Assembly: GCA_025465145.1 (NCBI GenBank)
Contig: JAODNS010000265.1
Location: forward strand, 1 to 9,365
Length of the DNA: 9,365 bases
Direction of reading: 5' to 3'
Source: Frankiales bacterium
Lineage (GTDB): Bacteria; Actinomycetota; Actinomycetes; Mycobacteriales; SCTD01
Made by a program: the position numbers and the translations under genes. Below, in pieces: positions 6,955 through 9,365 of the stretch. The notes under the pieces were generated by a model, which was not told the DNA's origin, ran no database searches, and saw nothing but the letters and a program-made list of their open reading frames with translations. Every line of letters starts with the position of its first letter. Position 1 is the stretch's first letter.

Positions 6955-7334
6955 AGTCAGACTGGGTCACCACCGCCCCCCGTACCGACAAGCCGTGGGG
7001 GCACGAGCGGCTGTTCGCGCTGGTCGACGGCCGCTACGCCGGCAAGACCATCCACGTGACCGAGGGCGAGTCGCTGTCGCTGCAGTTCCACGAGCGCAAG
7101 GAGGAGACCATCAGCGTCTTCTCCGGCCGGCTGAAGGTGGAGGTCGGCGAGCACGAGTCGCAGCTGGAGGAGTTCGACCTCGAGCCGGGGGAGTCGGTGC
7201 ACCTGCGCCCGGGCGTACGGCACCGGGTGACGGCCCTGGTCGACACGGTCATGCTCGAGGCGTCCACGACCGAGCTGGACGACGTGGTGCGGCTGGAGGA
7301 CCGGTACGGCCGGGAGGGCACCAGCGCGCCGTGA
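6951..7334 (+). CDS. Small cupin protein, phosphomannose isomerase type II C-domain-like
   Basis: This 127-residue protein consists of one cupin barrel. Motif 1 runs from Gly39 to Gly59 with His47 and Glu51 or Glu52 as likely metal ligands. Motif 2 begins at Gly80 and contains Pro87-Gly88 and His91. The opening DKPWGHERLFAL and the order of motifs resemble the stand-alone C-terminal domain of type II mannose-6-phosphate isomerase/guanylyltransferase (ManC/AlgA), without the guanylyltransferase half. No signal peptide is present. It starts on the GTG that overlaps the ppx/gppA stop and ends on a TGA overlapping the glycosylase start. The substrate is unknown; sugar-phosphate isomerase activity is possible but not shown. 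Confidence 0.8.
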   Translation: MKSDWVTTAPRTDKPWGHERLFALVDGRYAGKTIHVTEGESLSLQFHERKEETISVFSGRLKVEVGEHESQLEEFDLEPGESVHLRPGVRHRVTALVDTVMLEASTTELDDVVRLEDRYGREGTSAP

Positions 7335-8119
7335 TCGAACCGGGCACCGGGTTCCCCACCGACCGCGCGGATGCGACGACGCCGGTGGCGCGGTCTGCAG
7401 CTGAGGTCGAGCGGCTGGCCGCAAGCGCGCCGACACTGGATCGCGTCGACGCCCGCTCGAGCGTCTGCCGGACCTGCCCGCGGCTGGTCGCGTGGCGCGA
7501 GGAGGTCGCCGCCAACCCGCGCGCGTCCTTCGCCGGCGAGCAGTACTGGGGCCGGCCGATCACCGGATGGGGAGACCCGAAGCCGCGGATCGTCGTCGTG
7601 GGCCTCGCCCCGGCGGCGCACGGCGGGAACCGGACCGGCCGGATCTTCACGGGCGACCGGAGCGGAGACTGGCTGTTCGCCGCGCTGCACCGCGCCGGCC
7701 TCGCCCGGCAGCCGACGTCGGTGTCGGCGTACGACGACCAGGAGCTGCTGCACACCCGGATCACGCTGCCCGTCCGGTGCGCTCCGCCCGCCAACAAGCC
7801 GACGCCCGCGGAGCGGGACGCGTGCGCGCCGTGGCTGCACCAGGAGCTGCGCTTCCTGCTGCCGACCGCGAAGGCGTTCGTCGTCCTGGGCGGGTTCGGC
7901 TGGACGTCGACGTGGTCGGCCTTGCGCGCCGCGGGGGCCGCGGTGCCGGCCCGTACCCCCGCCTTCGGGCACGGCGTGCAGGTCGAGCTCGACAGCGGCC
8001 AGGCTGTGATCGGCTGCTACCACGTCAGCCAGCAGAACACCTTCACGGGACGGCTGACGGAGGCCATGCTCGACGACGTCTTCCTGGCTGCCCGTCGCGC
8101 ATCCGGGCTGGTCGAGTAG
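7331..8119 (+). CDS. Family 5 uracil-DNA glycosylase (UdgB type)
   Basis: Family 5 glycosylases remove uracil and some other deaminated bases from DNA as the first step of base excision repair. The 262-residue protein has four cysteines placed as in iron-sulfur family members: Cys46 and Cys49 (CRTCPRLVAWREE), Cys150 and Cys165, the likely 4Fe-4S ligands. Motif A is GLAPAAHGGNRTGRIFTGD starting at Gly91. It lacks the acidic or Asn residue used by families 1 and 4, which is the mark of family 5. The second motif is CYHVSQQNTFTGRLT at 229-243 with His231. The first 35 residues are variable and could be partly untranslated, but GTG 7331 makes a four-base overlap with the cupin stop. Uracil repair is especially useful in a GC-rich genome. 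The stop codon TAG lies inside a hairpin. Confidence 0.93.
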   Translation: MIEPGTGFPTDRADATTPVARSAAEVERLAASAPTLDRVDARSSVCRTCPRLVAWREEVAANPRASFAGEQYWGRPITGWGDPKPRIVVVGLAPAAHGGNRTGRIFTGDRSGDWLFAALHRAGLARQPTSVSAYDDQELLHTRITLPVRCAPPANKPTPAERDACAPWLHQELRFLLPTAKAFVVLGGFGWTSTWSALRAAGAAVPARTPAFGHGVQVELDSGQAVIGCYHVSQQNTFTGRLTEAMLDDVFLAARRASGLVE

Positions 8120-8124
8120 CCCGG
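8103..8124 (+). terminator. Hairpin across the glycosylase stop codon
   Basis: CCGGGCT (8103-8109) pairs with AGCCCGG (8118-8124) around an eight-base loop. The TAG stop at 8117-8119 lies at the loop/right-arm junction. There is no T-run, so it would be a U-less terminator of the kind proposed in GC-rich actinobacteria, or an RNA 3'-end stabiliser. Confidence 0.4.
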
Positions 8125-8281
8125 TCGGTGCCCCACGCGGCGGATCTGTCCCGTCCATGCGGCCTGTGGCAGAGCGCACGGGCTAGCCCCTTCGGTCGGT
8201 CCGGCCCCCTGCTGTAGAGCCAAAAGGGTGAACTTCCACGGGGATACGCCCCAGATGTCCGATCCGAGTCACATCAACCAC

Positions 8282-8339
8282 TAGCGCAACTCACGATTAC
8301 TCCCTACCTTGATCGCCAGTGGGCCGGATGGAGTAGTCC
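8282..8339 (+). promoter_or_regulatory. Candidate promoter region for the mini-gene
   Basis: TACCTT at 8305-8310 fits TANNNT as a -10 element, but its -35 region is poor. Alternatively TTGATC (8309-8314) with TAGTCC (8334-8339) is spaced by 19 bases, longer than ideal. Neither is convincing alone; a start in this stretch is inferred mainly from the signals downstream. Confidence 0.2.
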
Positions 8340-8342
8340 GGC
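8323..8342 (+). other. Small stem-loop in the presumed 5' leader
   Basis: GCCGGA (8323-8328) pairs perfectly with TCCGGC (8337-8342) around an eight-base loop, ending 11 bases before the Shine-Dalgarno sequence of the heptapeptide frame. A role in RNA stability or translation control is possible. Confidence 0.35.
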
Positions 8343-8353
8343 AGCGGCCAGGT

Positions 8354-8358
8354 GGAGG
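8354..8358 (+). promoter_or_regulatory. Strong ribosome binding site of the seven-codon frame
   Basis: GGAGG matches the anti-Shine-Dalgarno core and stands seven bases before ATG 8366, an optimal distance. It is at least as good as the sites of the long genes in this window and has no other gene to serve. Confidence 0.55.
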
Positions 8359-8365
8359 TGGACAG

Positions 8366-8389
8366 ATGCGCGTGAACAGCTGGAAGTAG
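8366..8389 (+). CDS. Possible heptapeptide mini-gene or leader peptide
   Basis: An ATG followed by six sense codons and TAG would encode MRVNSWK. Support comes from position, not composition: GGAGG seven bases upstream, a hairpin five bases after the stop, and a strong terminator 40 bases further on. That is the layout of a leader-peptide attenuator or a tiny independent gene. A seven-residue product has no domain to recognise. It contains one Trp but no run of a single amino acid, so amino-acid-sensing attenuation is not evident. Heptapeptide genes do exist (mccA of microcin C), but no microcin maturation gene is nearby and the C-terminal residue is Lys, not Asn. A chance frame is a real alternative. 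Confidence 0.4.
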   Translation: MRVNSWK

Positions 8390-8393
8390 ACGT

Positions 8394-8416
8394 GCAGTCC
8401 TGACAGCTCGGACTGC
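8394..8416 (+). other. Hairpin after the heptapeptide frame
   Basis: GCAGTCC (8394-8400) pairs with GGACTGC (8410-8416), seven perfect pairs, with a possible extra GA/TC pair of bases inside the nine-base loop. It starts five bases after the TAG. The same left arm could instead pair with GGACTG at 8439-8444 inside the terminator stem. Confidence 0.55.
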
Positions 8417-8428
8417 CCCAGCCCACGT

Positions 8429-8483
8429 CCAGGGGCTGGGACTGGGTGGTGCTACACCCGGTCCCAGCCCCTGGAACGCTTTT
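8429..8483 (+). terminator. Strong rho-independent terminator shared by convergent transcripts
   Basis: The arms 8429-8448 and 8455-8474 form a 20-pair stem with a single T-G wobble (8443/8460) and a six-base loop. On the + strand the stem is followed by AACGC and then TTTT at 8480-8483, a good intrinsic terminator. For the EAL gene on the other strand the same hairpin lies nine bases past the stop codon, without a T-run. The final T at 8483 is also part of that gene's stop codon. Confidence 0.85.
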
Positions 8484-9365
8484 CAGGCCCGGTTCGACGT
8501 CTCCCGGCGCCGCAGCCACTGAGAGGCCTCGATGGCCGGCATCGGCCGGGCGTGCAGGTAGCCCTGGATCTCGTCGACGCCGAGGGCGCGCAGCAGGTCG
8601 TGCTGGTCCTGGTCCTCGACGCCTTCGGCCACGACCTTCAACCCGAGGGTGTGCGCGATGTCGACGACGCCCCGCACGACGGCACGGTCGGCCGGGTCCG
8701 CGACGAGCTGGTCCACGAAGCCCTTGTCGATCTTCACCTCGTCGACGGGCAGGCCCTTGAGGTACGTCAGCGACGAGTACCCGGTGCCGAAGTCGTCGAC
8801 CGACACCTTCACGCCGAGGCCGCGCAGCTCGCCCAGCCGGACCGCCGCCAGCGCCGGGTCGGCGACGACGACGCCCTCGGTCAGCTCGAGCGTCAGCAGT
8901 CCCGGCTCGACCCCGACCGCCGTCAGGATCGCCGCCACCTCCGTGACGAACGCGGGATCGAGGACGGTGTCGGCGCTGACGTTGACCGCGACGCCGACGT
9001 TGCGGGCGCGCCGCTGCCAGCCGCGGCACGCCGTCAGGGCCTGCCGCAGCACGCCGCTGGTGAGCGGCCCCATGAGGCCGGAGGCCTCGGCCAGCGGGAT
9101 GAACTCGTCGGGTGCGATCGGGCCGAGCGCCGGATGGGTCCAGCGGGCCAGCGCCTCGACCCCCGTCGTGGCGCCGCTCGCGGCGTCGATCTTGGGCTGG
9201 TAGGCAAGGCCGATCGCCCCGGTGGCGAGCGCCTCGCGCAATGCCGTCACGACGGCGAGCCGACGCTGGCCCGTGATCTCGTACGCGGGCGCCCAGACGA
9301 CGGGGCCGCCGTGCACGTCGCGCGCCGAGGACATGGCCGTCTCGGCGCGGCGCAGCAGAGTCGAG
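8483..9365 (-). CDS. GGDEF/EAL cyclic-di-GMP phosphodiesterase, C-terminal part
   Basis: EAL domains hydrolyse cyclic-di-GMP to pGpG and so lower this second messenger. The frame is open to the right edge; 293 C-terminal residues are present. Numbering from that edge, residues 1-12 (STLLRRAETAMS) look like the final helix of a GGDEF domain, so the ATG at 9334 is internal. The EAL domain covers about 40-285: YQPKID, EAL at 70-72, Asn128 (VNVS), Glu160 and Glu163 (LELTE), Asp190-Asp191 (DDFGTG), Lys211 (VKID), Glu247 (AEGVE) and Gln267 (QGYL). All metal-binding and catalytic positions known for active EAL enzymes are therefore present, and activity is likely. QGYLHARPMP replaces the more usual GYYFSRPMP. 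Sensor domains and any GGDEF active site lie outside the window. The gene is convergent to the glycosylase cluster and ends at the shared terminator. Confidence 0.93.
   Translation of the reverse strand, partial: STLLRRAETAMSSARDVHGGPVVWAPAYEITGQRRLAVVTALREALATGAIGLAYQPKIDAASGATTGVEALARWTHPALGPIAPDEFIPLAEASGLMGPLTSGVLRQALTACRGWQRRARNVGVAVNVSADTVLDPAFVTEVAAILTAVGVEPGLLTLELTEGVVVADPALAAVRLGELRGLGVKVSVDDFGTGYSSLTYLKGLPVDEVKIDKGFVDQLVADPADRAVVRGVVDIAHTLGLKVVAEGVEDQDQHDLLRALGVDEIQGYLHARPMPAIEASQWLRRRETSNRA

Larger units (their letters stand above)
8120..8482. other. 363-base gap between the glycosylase and EAL genes
   Basis: No conventional gene is seen. From 8125 to 8300 only weak structure appears, such as GGGG-ATACG-CCCC at 8240-8252; this part is noticeably richer in A and T than the genes. 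From 8300 to 8483 there is a dense set of signals: a possible promoter, a small stem, a strong ribosome site with a seven-codon frame, a hairpin and a long terminator stem. No tRNA, known riboswitch or mobile element was recognised. Confidence 0.6.

Noticed and set aside
8017..8223. 68-codon - strand frame at the end of the glycosylase gene
   Set aside because: Mostly antisense to conserved glycosylase residues, without a ribosome site or recognisable motif.
8253..8268. Flagellar sigma-28-type -10 element around GTCCGATCC
   Set aside because: It only loosely resembles GCCGATAA and no matching -35 element lies about 15 bases upstream.
8120..8345. Cyclic-di-GMP (GEMM) riboswitch suggested by the neighbouring EAL gene
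   Set aside because: The conserved GEMM core strings are not present on either strand, and the region lies downstream, not upstream, of the EAL gene.
8366..8389. Microcin C-like mccA heptapeptide system
   Set aside because: Only the length and the opening Met-Arg agree. The peptide ends in Lys rather than the Asn that is adenylated in microcin C, and no mccB-like gene is in the window.
8304..9029. 241-codon - strand frame in another phase of the EAL gene
   Set aside because: Arg/Gly-rich text with no motif; the EAL motifs lie in the neighbouring phase. It also runs through the terminator hairpin.
9332..9334. ATG at 9334 as the start of the EAL protein
   Set aside because: The frame stays open to the window edge and the residues before it (STLLRRAETA) match the end of a GGDEF domain, so the gene continues outside.

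Overview
The window is very GC-rich DNA with many GTG starts and tightly packed genes on one strand. The order mfd, parvulin lipoprotein, mazG, eno, ftsB-like, DUF501, ppx/gppA is typical of Actinobacteria. The sequence does not allow a genus call; a Frankiales- or Kineosporiales-like relative is possible but only a guess.

Region 1 (1-3482, + strand) is one apparent operon. It holds the C-terminal quarter of the transcription-repair coupling factor Mfd, a lipid-anchored parvulin-type foldase, the nucleotide pyrophosphohydrolase MazG, and a small MOSC-like protein. The last two genes overlap the gene before them.

Region 2 (3483-3755) is a gene-free gap. It is filled by two copies, 97 bases apart, of a roughly 78-base hairpin repeat. 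The stems differ between copies in ways that preserve pairing. Two further short palindromes lie beside and between the copies. A ribosome binding site for enolase closes the gap.

Region 3 (3756-8119, + strand) is a second compact cluster: enolase, an FtsB/DivIC-type division protein, DUF501, an exopolyphosphatase/GppA-like phosphatase, a single-domain cupin, and a family 5 uracil-DNA glycosylase with its four iron-sulfur cysteines. Each gene from DUF501 to the glycosylase starts on a GTG overlapping the previous TGA, which implies translational coupling.

Region 4 (8120-8482) has no conventional gene but is not empty. It carries a well-spaced Shine-Dalgarno sequence, a seven-codon open frame (MRVNSWK), a small hairpin, and a 20-pair terminator stem followed by TTTT. 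The segment before the terminator can also pair with the terminator's left arm, as in a transcription attenuator. The only gene beyond it, however, points the other way. This is the least explained part of the window.

Region 5 (8483-9365, - strand) is the C-terminal part of a cyclic-di-GMP signalling protein: the tail of a GGDEF-like domain followed by a complete EAL phosphodiesterase domain with the expected catalytic residues. It converges on the cluster from the left and shares the terminator hairpin.
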